The notes beneath the pieces are model-generated. The model did not search any database. It saw only the letters and a list, made by a program, of their open reading frames with translations, and was not told the origin of the DNA. The position numbers and the translations under genes are program-made. This document shows, piece after piece, positions 54,510 to 61,870 of a DNA stretch of 61,870 nucleotides (positions are counted from its first letter, which is position 1; each line of letters begins with the position of its first letter). The DNA lies in NCBI GenBank assembly GCA_947623805.1, contig CANQHZ010000008.1:1-61870 (forward strand), in the 5' to 3' direction. This stretch comes from an uncultured Lachnospiraceae bacterium (GTDB taxonomy: Bacteria > Bacillota > Clostridia > Lachnospirales > Lachnospiraceae).

Positions 54510-55442
54510 ATGGAAATCGGTGTGCAGACAAAAAATGTCATAAAGGACAGCTGTCCCTTGGAAGGATTTACTATGCTGAAACGGGCAGGGTTTTCATGTT
54601 GCGATTTCAGTTTGGATGTTTATTTAAAAAATTTCAATGTTTATCAGAACAGAATCAATGATTTTTTTAGCGCTCCGCTTGATGAACTGAAAGAGTATTT
54701 TACGCCTCATAAACAGGCAGCGCAAACAGCAGACATTACAATCAGCCAGATGCATATGCCGTATCCAAATTATGTGCCTGGGGGGACGGACGAACTGAAC
54801 GAGTACCTGCGCTGCGTAGTAGCCCCTAAAAGCATGGAGATTTGCGCCTTTTTGGAGTGTCCGTATATTGTAGTCCACGGTTTTAAGCTTTCGCATTATC
54901 TTGGTTCAGAAGAAGCGGAATGGGAAAAAACATCAGAGTTTCTGGATTTGATTGCGCCAATGGCAAAGAAGTACGGGATTACCATATGCATTGAAAATCT
55001 TTATACAGGTCTTGGAGGACATATCGTTGAGGGACCATGCTGCGATGCGTCAAAGGCGGCAAAACGCATAGACGAATTTAACGAAAGGTATGGTGCACAG
55101 GTGCTTGGATTCTGCTTTGATACGGGTCATGCCAATCTTGTCGGTCTTGATTTTGAGAACTTTATTACTACGTTGGGACCTCGTCTCAAAGTCCTACACA
55201 TCCACGACAATGACGGTATAAGCGATCTCCACCAGATACCGTTTACATTTACAAGGACAAGGGAAAATACAAGCTCAACAGACTGGGACGGATTTGTGAA
55301 GGGACTAAAGGGCATCGGCTATAAAGGCGTACTGAGCTTTGAGACAGCCCCTGTGCTGACTGCATTCCCTAATGTAATGAAGGCGGATGTTTTAAGGTTT
55401 ATTGCTAATATAGGAAGATATTTTGACGGAATTTTATCATAA
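54510..55442 (+). CDS. Sugar-phosphate isomerase/epimerase-like TIM barrel
   Basis: The 310-residue protein is the last gene of the locus and a relative of its neighbour without the module. Barrel metal-site blocks are ITICIENLYTGLGGHIVEG (Glu), LGFCFDTGHANLVG (Asp-His), LHIHDNDGISDLHQIPF (His-Asp) and LSFETAP (Glu). It probably isomerises or epimerises a small sugar or inositol precursor. A terminator follows 60 bases later. Confidence 0.82.
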   Translation: MEIGVQTKNVIKDSCPLEGFTMLKRAGFSCCDFSLDVYLKNFNVYQNRINDFFSAPLDELKEYFTPHKQAAQTADITISQMHMPYPNYVPGGTDELNEYLRCVVAPKSMEICAFLECPYIVVHGFKLSHYLGSEEAEWEKTSEFLDLIAPMAKKYGITICIENLYTGLGGHIVEGPCCDASKAAKRIDEFNERYGAQVLGFCFDTGHANLVGLDFENFITTLGPRLKVLHIHDNDGISDLHQIPFTFTRTRENTSSTDWDGFVKGLKGIGYKGVLSFETAPVLTAFPNVMKADVLRFIANIGRYFDGILS

Positions 55443-55504
55443 TCCGTCAGGAAAGGTTTTGGAACTTCACGTAAATATACATAGCACATTGCCATAGGCA
55501 TTAT

Positions 55505-55546
55505 AAAGATAATCATTCACCCCAAAAGAATGGTTATCTTTTTTTT
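55505..55546 (+). terminator. Terminator at the end of the glycan locus
   Basis: AAAGATAATCATTC pairs with GAATGGTTATCTTT across a 9-base loop, followed by more Ts. It is nearly the same hairpin as at 2778. The 235 bases from 55443 to the next start otherwise hold a weak -35-like TTGACT near 55593. Confidence 0.75.
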
Positions 55547-55677
55547 ATCTTAAAAAAATATCAGGTTATAAATTTATTATCTTTTTCCCCTTGACTTACT
55601 ATTGCTTTTTCCAAGATTATTTTCGCTGTATGTATCCATTAAAGGATAGCAAAATAATAATCAACAGGAGGAACAAC

Positions 55678-56085
55678 ATGAAAAAAGAAACAATTTCAAA
55701 AGCCATCAAAGGCGTAAGCGCTGCGGCTTCTGCCATTTATTACGGCGGAGCGGATATGCTAGTAGCCCATGCGTCAGGAGTTGACTCTACAATCGACTGG
55801 CTTACAGACGCGGCAAATGCCTCGTCATCAGCATTGAACGGACTGACAAACACCGTAAAGACGGAAGGTGCGGGAGCATACCAGCTGATACTTGTAATCG
55901 GCATTATTGGGCTGCTCATAAGCATTGTGGTACTCGGACTCAGCTTTGCAATTGGAAAGAATGCCAATAAGCGCGATGACAATAAGACACAGCTTGTTTA
56001 TATAGCAGTGGGCGGAATAATACTGTTTGGCGCGGGCGCGCTTGTAGGAGGGCTCAAGACAATCGGCTCGGGAATTTCATTCTAA
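55678..56085 (+). CDS. Pilin-like two-helix protein of the conjugation system (VirB2/TrbC-like)
   Basis: The 135-residue protein has an N-terminal segment with a possible signal (about residues 10-30), then two hydrophobic helices (about 68-90 and 107-128) separated by a basic loop (GKNANKRDDNKTQ). This layout fits VirB2/TrbC-type pilins, and the gene is first in a conjugation operon. ATG 55678 follows ACAGGAGG; an earlier in-frame start at 55591 has no ribosome site. Confidence 0.65.
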   Translation: MKKETISKAIKGVSAAASAIYYGGADMLVAHASGVDSTIDWLTDAANASSSALNGLTNTVKTEGAGAYQLILVIGIIGLLISIVVLGLSFAIGKNANKRDDNKTQLVYIAVGGIILFGAGALVGGLKTIGSGISF

Positions 56086-56106
56086 TACATGCGAGGGAGG
56101 CTGAAA

Positions 56107-56406
56107 ATGAATCCATGGAGTATATTAAGCGGAAACACATTTGGAATCAGCAATGGCGGGGATGTGCTCAAAAGCAATGTCGGCTCTCTGTACCAACTGT
56201 TTCTGGCTGTGGGAATAGTCGGGCTTGCTGCGACGCTGATAATGGGCTTTATTAAGCTTGCTCTTGGCAGAAACTCTGCTGAACGGAGCGAGTGGAAGCA
56301 GGAGATTAAAGGCAAGCTTGCATGCGGCGTGGCGCTTTTTGGAGGTACGGCAATCCTTTCCATTATATGGGGGATATCAGACGGACTTATAAAAGCGGCT
56401 TGGTAG
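56107..56406 (+). CDS. Pilin-like two-helix protein, second paralogue
   Basis: The 99-residue protein has two hydrophobic helices (about 27-47 and 70-90) around a charged loop (GRNSAERSEWKQEIKG), like its neighbour. ATG 56107 follows GAGGGAGG. Probably a second pilin or channel component. Confidence 0.6.
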   Translation: MNPWSILSGNTFGISNGGDVLKSNVGSLYQLFLAVGIVGLAATLIMGFIKLALGRNSAERSEWKQEIKGKLACGVALFGGTAILSIIWGISDGLIKAAW

Positions 56407-56463
56407 GAGGCAGGTAAATCCTGCCTTTTATAAAATGGACATTAAAGAACGGATGGGGCATAT

Positions 56464-56844
56464 ATGAAAAAAAGAAACAGAAAATATTGGCTGCATATGG
56501 CAGGGCTGCCTGCGGCCTTAACGCCTTTTTGGGCGGATAAGCTTTTGGTGAATGCGGCTGCCTATGATTTTTTGAATGATGCAGGCAACAATAAATTGAA
56601 AAAAGCTGTAGATGCCGTAAAAAAGGAAGGCGCAGGATATGTCGTGCTTTGGCAGACGATAGGGGCAGTATCGGTATTGTGCGCCATAATGGCGTGCGGG
56701 CTTGCGCTTGCGGTAAAAAAGAATGCAAATATGAGGGCGGAAACAAAAGAACGCCTTTTATATATCTGCATGGCAGGAATAGGGATATTTTCAATCACAA
56801 CCATACTGAGCATACTTCAATCCCTTGGAATGGGTTTGAAATGA
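56464..56844 (+). CDS. Pilin-like two-helix protein, third paralogue
   Basis: The 126-residue protein is closest to the 55678 gene: signal-like N-terminus with NAAAYDFLNDAGNN, helices about 62-84 and 97-118, and a loop KKNANMRAETKE that echoes KNANKRDDNK. Three tandem relatives suggest gene duplication in the operon. Confidence 0.62.
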   Translation: MKKRNRKYWLHMAGLPAALTPFWADKLLVNAAAYDFLNDAGNNKLKKAVDAVKKEGAGYVVLWQTIGAVSVLCAIMACGLALAVKKNANMRAETKERLLYICMAGIGIFSITTILSILQSLGMGLK

Positions 56845-56865
56845 ATAAAGGGAGGCGTAATTAAT

Positions 56866-57291
56866 ATGGCAAGGTTCAATGTGCCGCGCGAATTTGATGA
56901 GAAAAACGATGATAAGTGGCTAAAAATATTTTCAAAGACTTCGCTGCTGGTTTTTGTTGTGATGTTTGGCGCGTCAGTGCTGGCATGCAGGTTTGCTGCG
57001 CTGTTTACCGAAGACCTGTGGCCTGTGATAATCGCGGGCGGGATAGCGACGGCGGTAATAACGGGCACCACAATGATATCAATACCGGGTGAAAGCTACA
57101 TGAATGGCGGTGGAAACACCATAGCAGTCATACTTTTGAGATGCTATATAAGAAGAAAAAACAGGTGCCTGTATGTAAAGGGCTACAACCAGTGGCTTCT
57201 TGATACAGAGCCGGCTTATCTGGTGCAGAAAAAGCTGGATAATGATGATTTTATGCTGAGATACAGCAAAAGGGAGGGTGCAAAAGAATGA
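56866..57291 (+). CDS. PrgI/VirB3-like conjugation protein
   Basis: The 141-residue protein starts MARFNVPREFDEKND, typical of PrgI-family proteins. Two membrane helices (about 25-45 and 50-70) and a basic cytoplasmic tail follow. It normally works next to the VirB4 ATPase in Gram-positive type IV secretion. It overlaps the next gene by 4 bases. Confidence 0.8.
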   Translation: MARFNVPREFDEKNDDKWLKIFSKTSLLVFVVMFGASVLACRFAALFTEDLWPVIIAGGIATAVITGTTMISIPGESYMNGGGNTIAVILLRCYIRRKNRCLYVKGYNQWLLDTEPAYLVQKKLDNDDFMLRYSKREGAKE

Positions 57292-58328
57292 GTGAGATGA
57301 TACAGAGAGTCACAAATATAATGTATGGCGTTATTGCAGTTCTTGTGCTCATAATCGCGGGCATAGCGGTTTTTTATTTTTGGAGTAAAAAGCACAGGCG
57401 GGCAAAGGTCAGCGACAGGCAGATAAGCGCCAGCCTCAACAGGAAGGACATGAGGGATTATATAAGGATTGACAACATTAAGGATGATATGATCATTGTT
57501 GATAACGGGACAAGGTTTATTGGCGGAATAAGGTGCTTTGGGTACGATTACTACAGTGCGAGCGCTGTTGCAAAGGATCACACCGTTACGGGCTTCATAA
57601 ATTTTATCTCCGGAATAAAAAGTCCTGTGACGTACCGACAGTACACCAGGCTGTCAAACCTTGAACCGACGAAGGAAATGTACAGGAATACGCATAACAA
57701 GCTTCTTGAAGAACTGTATATTATTACGGATGAATATAGGGAGACGGAGGAGCAGTTCAAAAGCATTAAGGGAAAAAACCTGATAAGGGAGAAGGAGCTT
57801 ATCGGCAGAATGGAGGAAATGCAGAAGCAGATTAAATCCCTGGCGTGGCGTGAATACCATATGAGGGACCAGATGGGATACCTGGACAGGATTTCGAGTG
57901 ACGATTCAATACCTGAGAGGGTGGAAACATACCATTTTGACTGGATTTATGATCCGAATATGTTCTCCAGGAACTTAAGTGACGAGGAAATTTATAAAAA
58001 GGCGGTAGGCGAGCTAAAGGCCGCAGAGCACAATATGGCATACGCCCTGTCAAATGCAGGAGTAAAGGCGAAACGGATGCCGACTGCGGAGCTTGTTGAA
58101 ACATGCAGGATGCATTTTGCCCCCATAAGCGCCAGGGATTTTAGGTTTGAGAATGTTGGGCATACATCATATTATGACGATGTCATAGAAAGCGACTGTG
58201 TAGAGGAGAGCCATAATAAGATAATTGAGGAGCTTGGGACAGAGCTTGCCGGTAGGTCAGCACGGATATTCGTAAAAAAATCTGAAGAAATAAAGGCGGA
58301 ACTTGAAAACATGAAAAATGCAGTTTGA
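57288..58328 (+). CDS. Membrane-anchored conjugation accessory protein
   Basis: The 346-residue protein has one N-terminal membrane helix (about 12-32), a beta-rich stretch (DNGTRFIGGIRCFGYDYY) and a long charged coiled region (about 140-185). The part around residues 45-110 resembles the N-terminal domain of VirB4-type ATPases, and it directly precedes VirB4, so it may be a VirB4 partner. Not assigned to a named family. Confidence 0.6.
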   Translation: MSEMIQRVTNIMYGVIAVLVLIIAGIAVFYFWSKKHRRAKVSDRQISASLNRKDMRDYIRIDNIKDDMIIVDNGTRFIGGIRCFGYDYYSASAVAKDHTVTGFINFISGIKSPVTYRQYTRLSNLEPTKEMYRNTHNKLLEELYIITDEYRETEEQFKSIKGKNLIREKELIGRMEEMQKQIKSLAWREYHMRDQMGYLDRISSDDSIPERVETYHFDWIYDPNMFSRNLSDEEIYKKAVGELKAAEHNMAYALSNAGVKAKRMPTAELVETCRMHFAPISARDFRFENVGHTSYYDDVIESDCVEESHNKIIEELGTELAGRSARIFVKKSEEIKAELENMKNAV

Positions 58329-58348
58329 GGCTTGAGGGGAGGGTTATT

Positions 58349-60832
58349 ATGAAAAAGGATAAATGTACTGAAAATATTGAAGACATAAAAGAAGGCAGTA
58401 TCAATACAGTGCCCGTCATTCAGGATGATGCGGAATATGTTAAAAACCTGATATCAAAAATTCAGGAAGAAAAAAATAAGAACCGAAAAATAAAAGGCGC
58501 AGAAGACGAAAATGCTGATGAGGACGAGGAGCTTACAAAATCACAGATAAGGGCAAGGGAAAAGGCGCGTAGGCGGGAACAGAAATTACTGCGCAGGACC
58601 GGACGGGCTGAACGCAGGAAAACACACAGGATGGCAAAAAAAGGGTATCTTCCCGAAAAGACGCAGGAACAGATTATCGAGGACGCCATACGCCATATGA
58701 TAGACGAGAATAACCTGTTTGGCGAGGCAAGGCGCGATATAAAAGAGCTTATAGCGGGGGACGGCATAGATCCCAACCATAACGGATACCTGATTTTAAA
58801 TGACTGCGGAAGGGATATATACGTTATGTGCATGTATATAGAAAAAAATCCGAGAAAAAATGAATTTGCAGGCACATATGAAACACTCATGAATTCAAAG
58901 GGAGTAACCACTTCAATACATATTGAGCCGCTTACGGATGGAAAAGCGTCAAAAGCGATGGATAAGCGCATCCTTATTCTTGACAGTGAACAGCAGGGGG
59001 CGGAGAAGGACGGCGACAGGAACAGGTACCGCAAGCTGGGCTCTAAGCTCCGTGACGCGGAGAATTATGCGGAGGAGGTAGAGGTCGGGGCAAAAAAGAT
59101 GTTTGAGGTATCCTTTATCTTCGTGCTGCACAGCACGGATTTGGACCAGCTTATGCTTGACGCAAATGAATTTCATAATAAGGCACTTAACGCAGGCATA
59201 GACGTATGCTCGTGCTTTGGCGTACATCCCGAAGCCTTTATATCAGCATTCCCTACAAACAGGCTTTACAGGGCGGAATCAGGCCTTGTCAGGACTACAT
59301 GCGTCAAAAAGCATACAATGGATGCGGAGTCGCTCGCATGCATTTTTAACCACACCAAAAGTGATTTTTACCATGAGAACGGCATAATAGCCGGAAGGAA
59401 CATGAATACGGGAAGGGCAGCCACATTTGATCCTTATGACAGAATGTTTGACTCATACGGAGTCATAGTGTCGGGCGCCACGGGAACGGGAAAATCGGCG
59501 ACCGTAAAAATGTACCTTACCCGTTTTACGGATTTTAATATGAAGATAGCTTCGATTGACTTTGAGCGTGTAGGTTCAAGAGGCGAGTACAGCAATGCGT
59601 GTGAGATGTCGGGCGGGCAGAATTTTGTGGTAAAGGTCGGTTCGGATGAGATTATAAATCTTTTTGAGATAGATACACAGACGGAATATGACGAGTCAGG
59701 CAATACGGAGTATGAAGATCTGCTGCTTATGGATAAAGTATCTGACCTTGTTAATCTGCTTATGACGATGGCGACATACAGTAAATCAAAGCCTGACTAT
59801 GATACGGAGGTATTTTACGAGGAAATAATCAGGAAGATTGTAATAGACCTTTTTGATGAAAGGGGGATAGCAGACCATGACATTAACTCGCTGTATGAAA
59901 CAGACATCAATGGAAACAGGGTAAAAAAACAGCTCCCGACAATAACGGATTTTTACAGGAAGCTTCTTTTGGAGAGCAGGAGGAATAAAAGCAGGCTGAA
60001 GGACAAGGCTTTTGAGCTGCTGATATCATCAATGCAGGGGTTTGTAAAATACTGCGCGTATACCGACGATACCCTGAAGTTTTTCACCAAAGAGGAGGCG
60101 GAACAGCTTGGCAGGAATGCGGACGGTCAGGTGGTATATGTGGATGAAGACGGGGCGGAGCATACGGTTGAGGTAGTAGTAGGGACAAGAAGCTTCTTTG
60201 ACGGACAGTCAACAATAAAAGTGGATATGGAAACACCATGGATAAATATTGACATATCACAGCTTATCGAGGCTGACAGGCCTATAGCCGAAGCAATAGC
60301 GGCAAATTACCTGAATGAAAATTTTATAAAGAAAAACTCCGCCAATCCGAGAAAAGCCAGCAAGCGCATTATCATGATTGATGAATGCCATAAAATGTTC
60401 ATCTACGAGCATCTAAGAAGATTTCTGTCAGATTTATACCGCACGGCAAGAAAGAGGCTCATATCCCCATGGCTGATTACACAGGCATTGTATGATTTCA
60501 GCGGCTACAAGGAAACGGAGTCCATCCTCGAACAGACAAGCACCATGATACTGCTGAAACAGGATAAGCATACGGACTTTATCAAAAAAACCACCAGAAT
60601 GACGGATGCGCAGATATCAATGCTTATGGGGCTGGGCGGTGATCCTTTGGACAAGACGCAGGGCAATGCGCGCAAGGGCGAATTATGCATGGTGATGAAA
60701 GGGCATCCCGTGTTCATAAAGGTTGACTACCTGGAAGACTCTGAGTTTGGCATTGTGGAAACTGATCTTATGAAGATAAAGGAAAAACATGAGGGGAGGA
60801 GAATGAAAGACGATGAAGATAAGGCTTCGTAA
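58349..60832 (+). CDS. VirB4-like conjugation ATPase
   Basis: The 827-residue protein begins with a long charged N-terminal extension (about 1-110, RARRREQKLLRR). Walker A GATGTGKSATVKMYL lies near residue 378 and Walker B IIMIDECHKMF near 676, followed by TARKRLISPWLITQAL. It powers type IV secretion. ATG 58349 follows GAGGGGAGGG; an in-frame TTG at 58325 overlaps the previous stop and is less likely. The last 20 bases overlap the next gene. Confidence 0.9.
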   Translation: MKKDKCTENIEDIKEGSINTVPVIQDDAEYVKNLISKIQEEKNKNRKIKGAEDENADEDEELTKSQIRAREKARRREQKLLRRTGRAERRKTHRMAKKGYLPEKTQEQIIEDAIRHMIDENNLFGEARRDIKELIAGDGIDPNHNGYLILNDCGRDIYVMCMYIEKNPRKNEFAGTYETLMNSKGVTTSIHIEPLTDGKASKAMDKRILILDSEQQGAEKDGDRNRYRKLGSKLRDAENYAEEVEVGAKKMFEVSFIFVLHSTDLDQLMLDANEFHNKALNAGIDVCSCFGVHPEAFISAFPTNRLYRAESGLVRTTCVKKHTMDAESLACIFNHTKSDFYHENGIIAGRNMNTGRAATFDPYDRMFDSYGVIVSGATGTGKSATVKMYLTRFTDFNMKIASIDFERVGSRGEYSNACEMSGGQNFVVKVGSDEIINLFEIDTQTEYDESGNTEYEDLLLMDKVSDLVNLLMTMATYSKSKPDYDTEVFYEEIIRKIVIDLFDERGIADHDINSLYETDINGNRVKKQLPTITDFYRKLLLESRRNKSRLKDKAFELLISSMQGFVKYCAYTDDTLKFFTKEEAEQLGRNADGQVVYVDEDGAEHTVEVVVGTRSFFDGQSTIKVDMETPWINIDISQLIEADRPIAEAIAANYLNENFIKKNSANPRKASKRIIMIDECHKMFIYEHLRRFLSDLYRTARKRLISPWLITQALYDFSGYKETESILEQTSTMILLKQDKHTDFIKKTTRMTDAQISMLMGLGGDPLDKTQGNARKGELCMVMKGHPVFIKVDYLEDSEFGIVETDLMKIKEKHEGRRMKDDEDKAS

Positions 60833-61870
60833 ATTATGGTTTTTCAGACTCCTGGTGTCTGCTGTGTTTGTCCTGCTTTTGTGCGCGGCATATGAACCCG
60901 TTACAGTAAACGCAAGCTGGGTGGACCACAGCGGTGAAATATACCAGGGGGGCGGAAATGCGTTAGGGGAGTTTTCCATAGATGTGGAGGAAACGGAAAA
61001 CGAAGCGAACTGGTTTGAGAAGATACTGTATGGAATGCTTAACGGCCTCAGCGATGGGATATTTTCCATGCTTAAGAAATGCAATGCATCCCTGGACCAG
61101 CTTGTGTTTGGGCGCGTAATGGGCAAATCAGGCACGGCATATTTTGGGTTTGAGCTTACATCAGGCAATCCGTATGGCGTTATCGGAAGCATTGTTTATA
61201 ACATTATGAGGGGAGCCGTGTATGTTTTTATCGCGGTGGTATTTGGGGCGAAGCTTGCCGCCGCGATGTGGAAACATGGCAGGGGCGCGTCAACCATAGC
61301 CGCTAAGGATGCAGTGAAAACAGCGTTTTTGGTTATGCTCCTGCTTGCGTTCCTTCCGACATTTCTTGACCTTGCCATATATATCAGGGATATACTTTTG
61401 TATGCTGTCGGGAATACGCTGTACAGTAACAGTGATATAGCAGGCGGAGGCTCCATAATTGAGATTTTCCACGACCTGGCTTCGCTTGACGGGGATTCCG
61501 TGAGCTTCTTAAATACCCTGATGTATCTTGGGCTTGTTGTCCTTAACCTTCTATTTATGTTCGTTTATGCGGGAACGGCGTTAAACCTTACGATACTGTT
61601 TGCGATGTTTCCCATAGCGGTGCTGAAGTTTTCATATGATAAAAATATGCTTAACCAGTGGGTCAGCCTTCTGATTGGCTGCCTGTTTGTTCCTGTGGGA
61701 GATGCGATGCTGCTTGCCATTCCATGTTATATAGGTAAGCTCGGCTCTGCATCAAGCTTTGGGACAGGAGATGATGTGGCGCTCGGCTTCGCGCAGATAG
61801 TTACCTGCGCCATGATGCTGACAGCGAGGCATATGGTAAAACAGGCAATAGGCGTCCATGGAGTGGCAGG
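60813..61870 (+). CDS. VirB6/TrbL-like membrane protein (3' truncated by window edge)
   Basis: From ATG 60813 (GAGGGGAGGAG upstream) the frame stays open to the last base. An N-terminal signal-like helix (FRLLVSAVFVLLLCAA) is followed by an extracellular stretch. After it come at least five hydrophobic helices, among them VYVFIAVVFGAKLAAAMW, FLVMLLLAFLPTFLDLAIY and TLMYLGLVVLNLLFMFVYAGTA. This fits the multi-pass VirB6/TrbL channel protein expected next to VirB4. The C-terminus is outside the window. Confidence 0.78.
   Translation, partial: MKIRLRKLWFFRLLVSAVFVLLLCAAYEPVTVNASWVDHSGEIYQGGGNALGEFSIDVEETENEANWFEKILYGMLNGLSDGIFSMLKKCNASLDQLVFGRVMGKSGTAYFGFELTSGNPYGVIGSIVYNIMRGAVYVFIAVVFGAKLAAAMWKHGRGASTIAAKDAVKTAFLVMLLLAFLPTFLDLAIYIRDILLYAVGNTLYSNSDIAGGGSIIEIFHDLASLDGDSVSFLNTLMYLGLVVLNLLFMFVYAGTALNLTILFAMFPIAVLKFSYDKNMLNQWVSLLIGCLFVPVGDAMLLAIPCYIGKLGSASSFGTGDDVALGFAQIVTCAMMLTARHMVKQAIGVHGVA

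Noticed and set aside
54780-54785. G6 runs (for example 54780, 49215, 60948)
   Set aside because: Six Gs are below the length at which slippage is usually frequent, and they fit normal glycine or tryptophan codons.
54556-55074. Long reading frames on the minus strand across the glycan and conjugation genes
   Set aside because: They overlap confidently assigned plus-strand genes, lack ribosome sites and show no family motifs.

Overview
The window looks like part of the chromosome of an anaerobic gut Clostridia species, most likely Lachnospiraceae. The grounds are AT-rich coding sequence, strong GGAGG ribosome sites, frequent TTG/GTG starts, and conjugation genes of the Gram-positive VirB4/PrgI type. 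The taxon is inferred from protein style only; there is no rRNA in the window. At the right edge (55.7-61.9 kb) lies the front of a conjugative type IV secretion operon: three small two-helix pilin-like proteins, a PrgI/VirB3-like protein, a membrane-anchored accessory protein, a VirB4 ATPase and a truncated VirB6/TrbL-like membrane protein. The remainder reads as cargo of an integrative conjugative element.

The left 7 kb is an accessory zone rich in debris. It holds a frameshifted VWA gene with an internal tandem duplication, a transglutaminase-like protein and an SGNH hydrolase. Next come an RloA-like AAA ATPase followed by an HsdS-like scrap where its partner should be, a two-helix membrane protein, the tail of a large serine recombinase and a GNAT gene pair. 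The ATPase promoter region is present a second time at 6370-6697, fused directly to the last bases of the ATPase gene, so a second ATPase copy has been deleted.

At 7.0-9.7 kb sits a compact possible switch. A small invertase-type serine recombinase, whose start codon appears to be ATC, is followed by an AT-rich segment. That segment is bounded by two related palindromes whose central dinucleotides are GT and AC, meaning opposite polarity. It carries a good sigma-A promoter that currently points away from the next gene. That gene encodes a TnpB homologue in which all three RuvC catalytic residues are replaced while the zinc ribbon is kept. A run of hairpins resembling a TnpB guide-RNA end follows. 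Together these suggest a phase-variable, nuclease-dead, RNA-guided regulator. This is inference, but each element is directly visible.

From 9.7 to 55.4 kb almost every gene is co-oriented in a large glycan locus. It contains CDP-glycerol-type transferases, many nucleotidyltransferases (TagD-, IspD/TarI-, NeuA-, PtmE- and CitC-like), and a partial legionaminic/pseudaminic-type nonulosonate set: PtmE-, NeuD/LegH-, NeuA-, NeuB- and LegB-like, plus a PMAM-type methylase. GT2 and GT4 glycosyltransferases, LicD, methyltransferases, a polysaccharide deacetylase and sugar isomerases complete it. No flippase, polymerase, ABC exporter or membrane priming transferase is present, so glycan transfer onto a cytoplasmic protein acceptor such as flagellin fits better than an exported capsule. 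About sixteen of these proteins carry the same roughly 90-residue Rossmann-like module fused to unrelated catalytic domains.

Five G homopolymers of 8-10 bases lie in or at the edges of coding sequences of this locus (16121, 22634, 23395, 45076, 53403). At 16121 the nine-G tract leaves a methyltransferase gene out of frame; ten Gs would restore a full-length protein. The locus therefore looks phase-variable by slipped-strand mispairing, possibly with the invertible switch and dead TnpB as a second layer of control.
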